The notes below the pieces were generated by a model. It did no database searches. It was not told the DNA's origin and saw only the letters and a list, made by a program, of their open reading frames with translations. A stretch of 64,000 nucleotides of DNA from Pseudophaeobacter sp965641885 (lineage in GTDB: Bacteria > Pseudomonadota > Alphaproteobacteria > Rhodobacterales > Rhodobacteraceae): the NCBI GenBank assembly GCA_965641885.1, contig OZ282574.1, positions 1,302,001-1,366,000 of the forward strand. Reading direction: 5' to 3'. Position 1 is the first letter of the stretch; every line of letters begins with the position of its first letter. Below, one piece after another: positions 37,116 to 45,148 of the stretch. A program made the translations under genes and the position numbers.

Positions 37116-37453
37116 GCCGAGGCCTCCGTCAGCGTCGCAACAGGCAGGTTGATGATATTGCCGTCTGTGTCTGTCAGTTCCAGCACGGCATAACCGGGGC
37201 TGGCATCCACAACCTGGACGCGGCCCAATTCCACACGAGGCTCCCAAAGGGCCAGTGCCTCAGCTGTCGCCTGATAAACATCAATCAGGGTTTCGCCATT
37301 CAAGGGTTGGTCGATGACGTCAGGCAAATCGGAGCCGTAGTCACGCAGCATGACCAGCGTGCCTTTGGGCGTGGTCAGAACATCAAGGATCGACTGCGCC
37401 AAATGCGCGTCGCCCTCAAGCGTCCGTCCGGTATGCCTGTTCATGCCGCTCAT
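37112..37453 (-). CDS. Baseplate assembly protein W (gp25-like)
   Basis: GPW/gp25 family wedge component (113 aa): SILDVLTTPKGTLVMLRDYGSDLPDVIDQPLNGET. In contractile tails it nucleates the sheath. It overlaps its neighbours by 4 bases on both sides. Confidence 0.92.
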   Translation of the reverse strand: MSGMNRHTGRTLEGDAHLAQSILDVLTTPKGTLVMLRDYGSDLPDVIDQPLNGETLIDVYQATAEALALWEPRVELGRVQVVDASPGYAVLELTDTDGNIINLPVATLTEASA

Positions 37454-37653
37454 TTCTTCGCAGCGCTCCCTTTGGTGGGCGCAGGTGTGGCCTCGGCAAG
37501 AGCCACGTTTTCATATTGCGCCTGGCGCTCGGTCAGAGAGACCGGGCTGCCCTTGGCGCGCCATTGACCTGCGGTCCAGCCGTCTGCCGTTGTGACGTAG
37601 TCCCGTTTTGTGTTGGCCAGCTCTTTGGGGGTCTTTTGAGGTTTTGTGCTCAT
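37450..37653 (-). CDS. Small phage protein between genes V and W
   Basis: A 67-aa polar, Lys/Ala-rich protein (KELANTKRDYVTTADGWTAGQWRAKGSPVSLTERQAQYE). AGGAGAG precedes the ATG, and 4-base ATGA overlaps link it to V and W, so it is surely translated. No function known; similar short proteins occur at this place in Rhodobacteraceae phages by my recollection, not checked. Confidence 0.75.
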   Translation of the reverse strand: MSTKPQKTPKELANTKRDYVTTADGWTAGQWRAKGSPVSLTERQAQYENVALAEATPAPTKGSAAKK

Positions 37654-38084
37654 GGGTTTGGCTCTCCTGTGTTTGACGCGCCTGCTGTGACGCCTTTGTG
37701 GGTGTGGTGAACAAGGCTGACCCCGGCGGCGATCACATCGACCGTCACTTCCAGAGTGCCGTTTATGATCATCTTGCCGCCCGCCAGGTTGATCATGGGA
37801 ACCCCGCCGTCCGAGCTGGGCGCGTTGCCGGCATAGAGAGACATGGTGACCACGCCCTGGGCGATATCGCCGCCTTCGCAGGCCACAAGCACCTGCTCGC
37901 CCTCCGAGGGCATCCACCAGAACTGGATTGCGCCAGCGCCAAGTTGCCCGACCGGCAAGGGCGGGGATTGAACACTGCCAAAGTCCACAACGGCGCGGGC
38001 TGCATCCGCGTCAACGGAGATAACCCGGCCGATGCGAATGACGTTCTCAATACGGCGGTCGGCTTCTGCGGCTTGCTCACTCAT
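37650..38084 (-). CDS. Phage baseplate assembly protein V
   Basis: P2 gpV-like spike (144 aa from the chosen ATG): RVISVDADAARAVVDFGSVQSPPLPVGQLGAGAIQFWWMPSEGEQVLVACEGGD is the OB-fold, followed by a short beta-helix tip with HHTHKGV, where the histidines could bind the tip iron. The start lies 8 bases inside the preceding gene. Confidence 0.9.
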   Translation of the reverse strand: MSEQAAEADRRIENVIRIGRVISVDADAARAVVDFGSVQSPPLPVGQLGAGAIQFWWMPSEGEQVLVACEGGDIAQGVVTMSLYAGNAPSSDGGVPMINLAGGKMIINGTLEVTVDVIAAGVSLVHHTHKGVTAGASNTGEPNP

Positions 38085-38634
38085 CGCCCGTGCCTCCGAT
38101 TTCGTCATAGGAGGCGAGATTTGCGGGGCCAATTTCCGGGGCCAACCCGACGTAAAGCTCAACGCCCAGTGGCTTTAATCCGGGCTGGAAAAAGCTGACG
38201 GGCTGGTGCCAGGTCACGGCCCAGAGGGAGACGCCAGTGGATTTGACCTTGGTGGACACCAGACTGTGCAGGCCAGTGTCGCGGGCACGGCCGACGCCAT
38301 CCAAGCCCCAGTCGTTTTCGGGAACGAGGGTCAGCAGGGTTTGGAAGATATTGGCGGCAGCAATATCCCGACGCAGTCTCAGGCTGTCGCGGGTCACCAC
38401 ATAGGCCGCCATTTGCAGCATGAAGGTTGCGGGGGAGGCCGCGAGGGTTATGTCCTGCTTTGCCCCTAGGCAAGAAACTTTGACCGCAGGCGAGGGCAGG
38501 CCGTCGCGCTTCAGCTCTTCCAGAGAATATTTGCCTTCATGCGGCTCGCATTCGCGCAGATCGGGAAGCCGCGCTTTAACCGAAGCGCAGATTGCAGTGC
38601 GCAGGTTGGCGAGGATCTGGTCGGGATCATTCAT
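38077..38634 (-). CDS. Mu gp37-like protein (DUF1834)
   Basis: A 185-aa protein of the Gp37/DUF1834 family, which joins head and tail modules in Mu-like phages (PDQILANLRTAICASVKARLPDLRECEPHEGKYSLEEL). It overlaps its upstream neighbour by 4 bases. A tail-completion role is assumed from the family. Confidence 0.85.
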   Translation of the reverse strand: MNDPDQILANLRTAICASVKARLPDLRECEPHEGKYSLEELKRDGLPSPAVKVSCLGAKQDITLAASPATFMLQMAAYVVTRDSLRLRRDIAAANIFQTLLTLVPENDWGLDGVGRARDTGLHSLVSTKVKSTGVSLWAVTWHQPVSFFQPGLKPLGVELYVGLAPEIGPANLASYDEIGGTGDE

Positions 38635-39077
38635 TGCATCAACTCCCCAAGCCGGGTGGTGACCAGGTCGTGCAGATCCAGCTCGTCTTCACTGGACACG
38701 CCAAGGTAGGGGCGGGCTGGTACGCCGCTGGCGATTTCATCGCCGCCGATCTGGTGATGGGCCGCATAGACCAGGTTGGACCCCACATGGGCCTCGGTAC
38801 CGCTGGCATAGCTCGCCATGCTGTCGCGCAGGTCGCCCTCATCAATCAAAAGCGAATGCACCCCGTGGTCGCGGGTCTCGTCATAGGCTTCGGACCAGGG
38901 CGTCCAGCGCTCGCCATCCGGGGCGGTTGCCGTGTCAAAGCGGCGGCGGGTGGAGCTTTCCAGCACTGCGCCCGCGTCGTCTGCCAGCTCGGCCATCTGA
39001 AAGCCTTCCAGGCGGCTGAGTTTAGCAATGGCCTCTTTCAGGCCTTGGGTTGTCAGGGTTGCTGTGACGCCGCTCAT
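38631..39077 (-). CDS. Phage virion morphogenesis protein
   Basis: A 148-aa protein of the P2 gpS/Mu gpG group. The pattern RRRFDTATAPDGERWTPWS...LLIDEGDLRDSMASYASGTEAHVGSNLVYAAHHQIGG is diagnostic. It acts in tail completion and head-tail joining. Confidence 0.9.
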   Translation of the reverse strand: MSGVTATLTTQGLKEAIAKLSRLEGFQMAELADDAGAVLESSTRRRFDTATAPDGERWTPWSEAYDETRDHGVHSLLIDEGDLRDSMASYASGTEAHVGSNLVYAAHHQIGGDEIASGVPARPYLGVSSEDELDLHDLVTTRLGELMQ

Positions 39078-39080
39078 AGT

Positions 39081-39533
39081 TCAGTGCCCCCGCAGCTTTG
39101 CACGGGTGAACTCGCGCTCGGGGCCACCGACGACAATGGGGCGGGGCCGGTCGGGAACCGTTGGCTGGCCGGTTTCGCCATTCTCACCGCTGGCAGCCTG
39201 GGCGATATTGAGGGTGGCGGATCCTCGGGCGATATCTTTGAGGTGTTTGATTGTGTCGTCGTAGCGTTTGCGGTGCTCGTCCGAGAGCACATCGCGCGAC
39301 AGGGCCAAGCGGTAGAGCGCAATATCAACGCAGAACTGGACCAACAAATCCGGGGTCTCAGCAAGAGGCAGGGACAGGCGGACGCCGAGGTAGCTGTCGA
39401 TCTCGCTGCTGGCCAGCTTCAGGGCGCGGGTGATGGCGTCTGCGTCTGGCACACCGTCGCCGTCGCGGTCGGCCACATAGAGGGCGTCAGGCGAGTACAG
39501 CTTGGTGATGTCATCTTGCACGGCATAGGCCAT
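39081..39533 (-). CDS. Mu gp36-like protein (DUF1320)
   Basis: A 150-aa head-tail connector protein of the DUF1320 family: AVQDDITKLYSPDALYVADRDGDG, ASSEIDSYLGVRLSLPL, LVQFCVDIALYRL. The ATG at 39533 matches the family start better than the one 12 bases earlier. The 96-bp gap to the gp35-like gene shows nothing notable. Confidence 0.9.
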   Translation of the reverse strand: MAYAVQDDITKLYSPDALYVADRDGDGVPDADAITRALKLASSEIDSYLGVRLSLPLAETPDLLVQFCVDIALYRLALSRDVLSDEHRKRYDDTIKHLKDIARGSATLNIAQAASGENGETGQPTVPDRPRPIVVGGPEREFTRAKLRGH

Positions 39534-39629
39534 TGGCGCACCCAATTGGAGAAACGTGAAAAGAGAAAGGGCCGGGGCGGGGAGGACACCCCAGCGCTGC
39601 TGTGGATCATCGGACCCTGGGGATCTTGG

Positions 39630-40016
39630 TCAGGCCTCAGTGCTGGAAGGTTTGAAACCCTCGTCGATCAGAAGGCCCCAAATCGTGTTGCGCTCTGTGG
39701 CGGTGACTTTGCCCAGCTCATCGCCCAACAGGACATTCAAGGCTTCCACCTTTGGTTTTCCGTCTTTCTGGAAATCCTCCGAGCCCAGAGTGCGGATCGC
39801 GTCGGCAATTTTTTCCGCGCGGATCTCGGCGTTCTCGGCATCGTCATCTGAGGCGGCCGTGATACGCAGCATCGGTTCTTCAGCAAGCCTTTTGAGTTCG
39901 TCTTCTGTGAAGTCCGAAGCCTGGGCGACAACGCCACCTTGAGGGAAATAGCGTCCACAGCGGTAAAAACCGGTTGCGGAAATAGCGGCAATTTTGAGCA
40001 AGCCAGAAAGCATCAT
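39630..40016 (-). CDS. Mu gp35/HI1506-like protein
   Basis: A 128-aa protein like Haemophilus FluMu HI1506 (Mu gp35). The conserved head is ATGFYRCGRYFPQGGVVAQASDFTEDELKRLAEEPMLRI. Such proteins follow the major head gene in Mu-like phages; the function is structural but undefined. Confidence 0.8.
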   Translation of the reverse strand: MMLSGLLKIAAISATGFYRCGRYFPQGGVVAQASDFTEDELKRLAEEPMLRITAASDDDAENAEIRAEKIADAIRTLGSEDFQKDGKPKVEALNVLLGDELGKVTATERNTIWGLLIDEGFKPSSTEA

Positions 40017-40047
40017 TCAGCCTTTCATGGGTTTCAGGATTAGGTGT

Positions 40048-40119
40048 TTGCGGGGGCGGGAGTTGAACCCGCGACCTCCAGCTTATGAGGCTGGCGAGCT
40101 ACCTCTGCTCTACCCCGTC
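40048..40119 (-). tRNA. tRNA-Met(CAT), initiator-like, with imperfect acceptor end
   Basis: A full cloverleaf can be folded on the minus strand: D arm GAGC/GCTC with loop AGAGGTA, anticodon stem CCAGC/GCTGG with loop CTCATAA (anticodon CAT), variable AGGTC, T arm GCGGG/CCCGC with loop TTCAACT. The acceptor GACGGGG/CCCCGCA pairs at five of seven positions; the first two pairs are mismatched, and CCA is not encoded. The body is close to bacterial initiator tRNA (GTAGAGCAG..AGGTAGCTCG, CTCATAA, AGGTCGC), but the three G-C pairs of an initiator anticodon stem are absent. It lies between the major head gene and the gp35-like gene. Confidence 0.72.
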
Positions 40120-40151
40120 TCCAGCCGGACCGACGGCCCGGCCGAGATGCG

Positions 40152-41066
40152 CTACGGCAGGAACGGGTTCACCATCACTTCGACTTCATTGTAGTTGGTG
40201 TTTGTGCCGCCGCCGTCAGCCAGAAGGGCTTTGATGACCTTGTTGGCAGCGGACCGGTTGGAACGACCAACCATGATGTGAGTGGGCATGAGGCCCAGCT
40301 CCCGGTCGCCGTCGCCTTTCACGCCCATCATCGTCTCAAAAGCTGCGTCGAAGCTCTCGGCGGTCAATGCGGCCCTGGACAAATGTGCCATCTGCCAAAA
40401 CCCGTAGCCGACCGCCCACCGGGCATCTGCGCCATAGAGGTACTGGTTTTTCATAAACACCGTGTCGCTGGTCTTGGCGTCTTCCTTGCCGACCAGGCTG
40501 ATTTTCTCGCGCTCCTGAAAAATGAACGGACGCAGGACCGAATTCAGATCCAGCAGATACCAGGGCTGGCCAGCGCCTGCGGTCATATTGGAAATAGTCG
40601 AGGCCACACCGGTTCCATCGTGGTTCGGATAGACCGGGTGGTCGGTGTCAAAGAAGTTCTGCCCGTCGTAGCAAAGCGATGCTTCCGCATTGACGATAAG
40701 GTCCCGGACCATCTGATCGGGTTTGCGGGCGGCAGCTTCGCCGAGGCGGGTGAACCGTGGCGCGTAGGTGCCAAGACGGTCGTCTTTGATGTCGGTCGCT
40801 TTGATGCCGATGGTGCTTTCAAACCCGACATTGGCGATCTCATAGCCATGAGACTTGATGTCCTTGATGACACGGTCACCAATCCACTCGCGCATCTCGG
40901 GCGCATCCCCGAGCCAGTCATAAGTCTCTTTGGCGTCGCTGGACTGAACAACGGTACAAATGTCTTTGTAGAAAGACTTTGCCGCCATCGCCTCATAACC
41001 GGCGTTGAAGTGTTTCTTGGAACCGGTCCAAAGAGCGGTCAGAATTGCAGGTGTAATGGCCGCCAT
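40152..41066 (-). CDS. Mu gpT-like major head protein
   Basis: Major capsid subunit (304 aa). Sequence features of Mu gpT are visible: ITPAILTALWTGSKKHFNAGYEA at the N-terminus, FESTIGIKATDIKDDRLGTYAPRFTRLGEAAARKPDQMVRDLI, and PTHIMVGRSNRSAANKVIKALLADGGGTNTNYNEVEVMVNPFL at the end. It lies 3 bp after the protease/scaffold gene. Confidence 0.93.
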   Translation of the reverse strand: MAAITPAILTALWTGSKKHFNAGYEAMAAKSFYKDICTVVQSSDAKETYDWLGDAPEMREWIGDRVIKDIKSHGYEIANVGFESTIGIKATDIKDDRLGTYAPRFTRLGEAAARKPDQMVRDLIVNAEASLCYDGQNFFDTDHPVYPNHDGTGVASTISNMTAGAGQPWYLLDLNSVLRPFIFQEREKISLVGKEDAKTSDTVFMKNQYLYGADARWAVGYGFWQMAHLSRAALTAESFDAAFETMMGVKGDGDRELGLMPTHIMVGRSNRSAANKVIKALLADGGGTNTNYNEVEVMVNPFLP

Positions 41067-41069
41067 GGC

Positions 41070-42050
41070 TTAAACCTCCTCTTCGTTCTTGGTTGCGAGG
41101 AATTCGGCTTTGGAAATCCCCATTTGCCGACAAATCGCGATCTCCTCCGGCGTGAGGGTGCCTGCTCCCTTTGGGGGTTCTTTGCCGTCGAGGCCGGATT
41201 TGGCTGCGATCACGGGACTGGCGCTCACCATTGCCTGGAAGTTTGCGAGGCCGCCTTCGGTTTTGCAGGCCGCGATATGATAGTCGCGGCTGGCGGGGGC
41301 AATTTTTCCGGCTTCGACGGCCGCATCGACTGCGGAGTTGATTGCCTCTTGCTGCCGCTGCTCTTGCTCGCCCTCCAAACTCTTCAGCTTGTTCATCGCC
41401 AGATCGTAGTCAGGACGGGGCACGAACTTGGTAGAGTCAGGCTGATCGGCCCTGTTGCGTGCGGTGGCTTCGTCTGTCTTGATCTTGTTGATCGCCTGAA
41501 TTGCGTCGAGGTCGGACGCGTTTTCAGGCAGGCCAAGGGCCTCCAGGATCGCCTTGTTCATAGATTTTGCCTCATCATTGCCGCCTGAATGCTCTGCACT
41601 GTTCAGAGCGGCGAGTTGCAGGTTGGGTTGATTGGTGAGGCCCGCTGAAATCATCTTGGTGATTTCTCCGGCCTTCTTTGTGAAACTGAACACGGGGCTT
41701 ACATAGCGGTATCCTTTCGACGCGATGGATTGGCGGCCCTGGTCATTCCAATCCACGCGGCCCCAGATCGCGCCATTTCGCGCGTCGAGTTCTTTGATCC
41801 AGCCAATCGCCGGAGCCGGGTCGCCCTGTGCGCCCTTCACCTGGGTGGCATGTTCAAAGTCGACGGGGAGGTCTGCGCCATTGCGCGCAAAGGCAGAAAC
41901 GACAGCCTCAGGGTCAGAAAGGCGCCAGCTTCGTCCGTCTCGCCCCTCAATGTTCGGACCGGTCGGAGTAAGCTGGATCCACTCTGGGGCGGTTTCGCCT
42001 TCAGCGTTCAGCGCAAGCGCGATGGTTTGTATGGAATGTGCCGTTGTCAT
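41070..42050 (-). CDS. Mu gpI-like phage protease/scaffold
   Basis: Head maturation protease with a C-terminal scaffold part (326 aa). The protease core (residues 20-140) shows DLPVDFEHATQ, with the catalytic-type His, and RYVSPVFSFTKKAGEITKMISAGLTNQPNLQL; the helical scaffold follows (residues about 170-290). No Shine-Dalgarno sequence precedes the ATG at 42050. A late-promoter-like motif lies 37 bases upstream, so the mRNA could be nearly leaderless. It opens the head operon. Confidence 0.9.
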   Translation of the reverse strand: MTTAHSIQTIALALNAEGETAPEWIQLTPTGPNIEGRDGRSWRLSDPEAVVSAFARNGADLPVDFEHATQVKGAQGDPAPAIGWIKELDARNGAIWGRVDWNDQGRQSIASKGYRYVSPVFSFTKKAGEITKMISAGLTNQPNLQLAALNSAEHSGGNDEAKSMNKAILEALGLPENASDLDAIQAINKIKTDEATARNRADQPDSTKFVPRPDYDLAMNKLKSLEGEQEQRQQEAINSAVDAAVEAGKIAPASRDYHIAACKTEGGLANFQAMVSASPVIAAKSGLDGKEPPKGAGTLTPEEIAICRQMGISKAEFLATKNEEEV

Positions 42051-42086
42051 GAGGTGACATTGCCCGAGTGCGCGCGGCTACTCAGT

Positions 42087-42106
42087 CCCGTCACGTGTCG
42101 GGGGCA
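42087..42106 (-). promoter_or_regulatory. Putative late activator site before the head operon
   Basis: CCCGTCACGTGTCGGGGGCA on the plus strand matches the site at 49226 in 18 of 20 bases and contains an imperfect dyad (CCCG...CGGG). A possible -10 (CAATGT) follows 24 bases downstream on the minus strand. Its place before gene I fits a Mor/C-type activated promoter. The rest of the gap to 42387 shows no gene. Confidence 0.6.
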
Positions 42107-42387
42107 ATCACTCTCGGAATTCTGGGGATTTTGGCGAGGCCGAAAAACGGCCCATACAGCGCGTTTATCCTCTGAACGCTATCATGGGGCCGGAAATTTG
42201 CTCAAGGGCATTTCTACCCCGTTTAAGCCCCCTTTAAATTTGATCCTGCTTTAGCGACTGGCAGGCGATTGCGCCCATTCTGGGGGGCAGGTTGAAATTT
42301 CGACATCAAAGGGCTATTCTCTTAATGCGCGTGAGCCTAGGGAAGCCGGTCTTGAGCCGCGAGGGAATTTCCGCCCCTCCACGCGTT

Positions 42388-43596
42388 TCACTCTCTCAGT
42401 AATGTGACGGCTCGACTGCGCAAGAGCTTCGCCCATTTGGCGGGGGTGCTGCGGTGAAACGTGCTCAGGAAGATCTCGTCCCCTGCCACGGTACGTTTCA
42501 AGACAAGTCGCCAGCGTTTGTGATCTCCCGATTCAATGACGAGACTTTCGGTGCCGGTGCTGGATACCTCATGCGCCACGGCCCCCGTTTCAATGAGTTC
42601 TGCGATCCTTGCAAATTCACGGGCTGTGGCTTCACCATGTTTGCGCCTGGTCTTTTCTGCGGTGTAATCCGAGAACTGCACAACGCGGGTCTTTGCACCG
42701 ATTTTGTGGGCAAGAGCTTCCGGCAGCATGGCCACGGGCGCGGACCCCTTGGCGGTGCCGTCATGAATACGGCGAACCCGCCAGCTCGTTGCCATGTCAC
42801 GGGCGGCGGCGTGGGCGATTGCCGGATCTGCGCCCGCGAGCTTTTCTGCCAGAAACTCTTCCATGCGGCGCTGCCGGAATGCGCCGGGGTTGCTTTCCCA
42901 GCCCGGATCAATGCCGGAAGGAATGGTTTTGATTTCACCTGTGCGGGAATTGAAAACCTCGCGCATCGGCACCTCGGGGCTTTCGCCGATGCCGATCTCC
43001 TCGGCTTCGCGGCGGGTGATCTGACGCACATGACATTTGCAGCCCCAGCCGTTTGGTGGATACCAGGTCTGCCAGAAGGGATCATCGACGGGCAGGACCA
43101 GGCCGTTTTTGGCTTCATGGCTCGGGCGGTGCCGCTGGCTCGGGCCGATCAGGTAAACCAGATAGGGCAGGGCGCGCTTGGTGCGCTGGATGCGGTCCCA
43201 CTGGCCAGCCGTGCGGGCGGATCTCAGGTTTGCGCGATAGATGGTTTTCAGGCGGCGGGGGGAGCCAAGGCGCACTTTGTTTATGTCACCAGTCAGGGGG
43301 TCGATTTGTTCTTTGACACCCCACCAGCCCATGCGGCGCAGGCGAGGCTCTAGGGTCTTTTGGAATTGCTCAAACGGCACCCCGTCATCAATGGCCTTTT
43401 GCAGCTCATCTCGGATCGTCTGAAGCACATCAACCTGCATGGCCTTTGCGACGGTGAAGCTGACCGCGTGTTCTTCGGGCTCCACGTCCTGCCAGTTGAA
43501 ACTAGGGCGCAGGCTTTTGTTGCGAAAGAAATTTGAGACCTCAGGCGGCGGCCCCGGATTGAAGGTATAGCCGGGCTTGTCTGAATACTCAGGCAT
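42388..43596 (-). CDS. Mu gpF-like minor head protein with C-terminal nuclease-like domain
   Basis: A 402-aa protein. The N-terminal 260 residues are the SPP1 gp7/Mu F morphogenesis domain (IYRANLRSARTAGQWDRI, GPSQRHRPSHEAKNGLVLPVDDPFWQTWYPPNGWGCKCHVRQI, with the conserved Trp-Gly-Cys-x-Cys). The C-terminal about 95 residues (SDYTAEKTRRKHG... to LLRSRAVTLLRE) resemble the PBECR2 domain, a barnase/EndoU/RelE-like nuclease fold found in polyvalent phage proteins. It may be injected with the DNA. The first assignment is firm, the second moderate. Confidence 0.87.
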   Translation of the reverse strand: MPEYSDKPGYTFNPGPPPEVSNFFRNKSLRPSFNWQDVEPEEHAVSFTVAKAMQVDVLQTIRDELQKAIDDGVPFEQFQKTLEPRLRRMGWWGVKEQIDPLTGDINKVRLGSPRRLKTIYRANLRSARTAGQWDRIQRTKRALPYLVYLIGPSQRHRPSHEAKNGLVLPVDDPFWQTWYPPNGWGCKCHVRQITRREAEEIGIGESPEVPMREVFNSRTGEIKTIPSGIDPGWESNPGAFRQRRMEEFLAEKLAGADPAIAHAAARDMATSWRVRRIHDGTAKGSAPVAMLPEALAHKIGAKTRVVQFSDYTAEKTRRKHGEATAREFARIAELIETGAVAHEVSSTGTESLVIESGDHKRWRLVLKRTVAGDEIFLSTFHRSTPAKWAKLLRSRAVTLLRE

Positions 43597-45148
43597 CGCC
43601 TCCGTCTCCCAGGGCGCGCGCCTTTACTGCCGATTTAACCAGGGCTTCAAGCAGCGGTTTTGTGTCCATCCGGGGGAAGGCTTCTGCCAGTGTGCCGAGT
43701 GCCTCATCGTAGGTCGTGGCGGTTTCCAGCAGCGCCAATACAGGCGAGATAATCGGGGTCATGACCTCTTCCCAACCGCTCGCCAGCTCGCCCTCGATGA
43801 CGTCCAGGGCGGCATAGGGATCGGCGGTCTGCTCAGGGCCGCTTGCACGGTTTTTGGCTGTGGCATCCTTGCTTGGCGGCTTTGCAACAGGCCGCGCCGT
43901 GGACGACACCAAGATTTCGTCGTCGCTGTCAGGTTGCGAATAGCCGAGTTTGCTGCGGATTTCCGATTGCTTGATCTTCATGCCCCGGTCCACCATTTCG
44001 GCAGTGTGGCGCATGATCATGTCAACGTCTTCGGCTTCTTCTATGATGATCTTGAGTTTGGGATATTGCGCCTGCACCCCGTAGTTCAAATCCACATAGG
44101 GTTTGACCAGGTCACGCATCAGGGTGGTTGTGACGGATTTTGCATCTGCCTTGGCGACGTCGTGGCGCACCTCATTGTGCACCTGTGCCTGGGCCATGGA
44201 GGATCCGTTGTCGGAACTCATGGTTTGGCCAAGCACGGCTTTTGAGGTTTGCTCGTCGGTCCAGCGGGCGAGGTTTTCAAAAACCTTGTCGCCGCCTGCG
44301 CCCTGCGTCGCCCCTTCAAAGTCAATCTTCATGCTCTCAGGCAGGACCGCTGCCGCATCGGTGCCGATATTGGCCACGGCGCGAAACAGGATCTCGACGT
44401 CTTCGGCTGTCGCGCTGGGGCCATACCGGCCCAAACGTAAGGGCAGGCCGTAGGTTTCAATAAATGCGGTCCAGTCTTTGACGGTGTAGCTCTTGCAGAT
44501 CCAGCCAAACGCCACCAGGCGGGCCAGACCACCCCGGATCGGCAAGCCGGACTTGAGCTTGGCCTTGTGCGAAATCCATTTGAACGGCTCAAGCTCAACG
44601 CCGTTGATCAGGTCGGCCGTATCCAGCAGGCGAACCTCGCGTCCGGTTTCTCGGTCGAAAGTGAAAAAGCGCGGATCACGTCGCACGAATTCTTCAACCC
44701 ACCAGCTTTTCTTGCTGCGGGCCCAGTCCAGCTCGACTTGCGAGAACCCTTTGCCCAAGGCATCAAGCATATCTTCAACCATGTCAGAAAACCCGTCGTG
44801 CTCGGCGATTTTCTCACGCACGTCATCGGCAATCTTTTTGTCCAATGCACTGTCTGAGGCCTCTTCAATGATGGCCTCAACGCCTGAAATCGCCCGTTTG
44901 CGAATGCCAAGCACCGAGGCGTAGTGCTGGTCGCGCTCTTCCATTTCTTCCGCCAGCACGAGGTAGTCGTGAATGTCCCCTTCAGCGGCCGACAAAAGTA
45001 CAGTGGCCAGGCGTGATGGTGTCATGCCGGAGGCGACAGAGGGTGCCCAGGCATCCCTGATAGAGGTCAGGCCGGGCTCTGCAGCGCGCTGAACCAAGGC
45101 ACTTGTATTGATCGGGCGGCCAAGGTGGTCGACCAGTTGATAAGCCAT
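43589..45148 (-). CDS. Mu gp29-like portal protein (DUF935)
   Basis: Portal protein (519 aa), forming the DNA gate of the head. Blocks such as HYASVLGIRKRAISGVEAIIEEASDSALDKKIADDV, MLDALGKGFSQVELDW, GGLARLVAFGWICKSYTVKDWTAFIETYGLPLRLGRY and QTMSSDNGSSMAQAQVHNEVRHDVAKADAKSV are typical of DUF935. AGGAG lies 7 bases before the ATG, which overlaps the terminase stop (TGATG). Confidence 0.93.
   Translation of the reverse strand: MAYQLVDHLGRPINTSALVQRAAEPGLTSIRDAWAPSVASGMTPSRLATVLLSAAEGDIHDYLVLAEEMEERDQHYASVLGIRKRAISGVEAIIEEASDSALDKKIADDVREKIAEHDGFSDMVEDMLDALGKGFSQVELDWARSKKSWWVEEFVRRDPRFFTFDRETGREVRLLDTADLINGVELEPFKWISHKAKLKSGLPIRGGLARLVAFGWICKSYTVKDWTAFIETYGLPLRLGRYGPSATAEDVEILFRAVANIGTDAAAVLPESMKIDFEGATQGAGGDKVFENLARWTDEQTSKAVLGQTMSSDNGSSMAQAQVHNEVRHDVAKADAKSVTTTLMRDLVKPYVDLNYGVQAQYPKLKIIIEEAEDVDMIMRHTAEMVDRGMKIKQSEIRSKLGYSQPDSDDEILVSSTARPVAKPPSKDATAKNRASGPEQTADPYAALDVIEGELASGWEEVMTPIISPVLALLETATTYDEALGTLAEAFPRMDTKPLLEALVKSAVKARALGDGGDA

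Noticed and set aside
40278..41588. 436-codon plus-strand frame over the phage head genes
   Set aside because: Antisense to the major head and protease genes, which have clear family matches.
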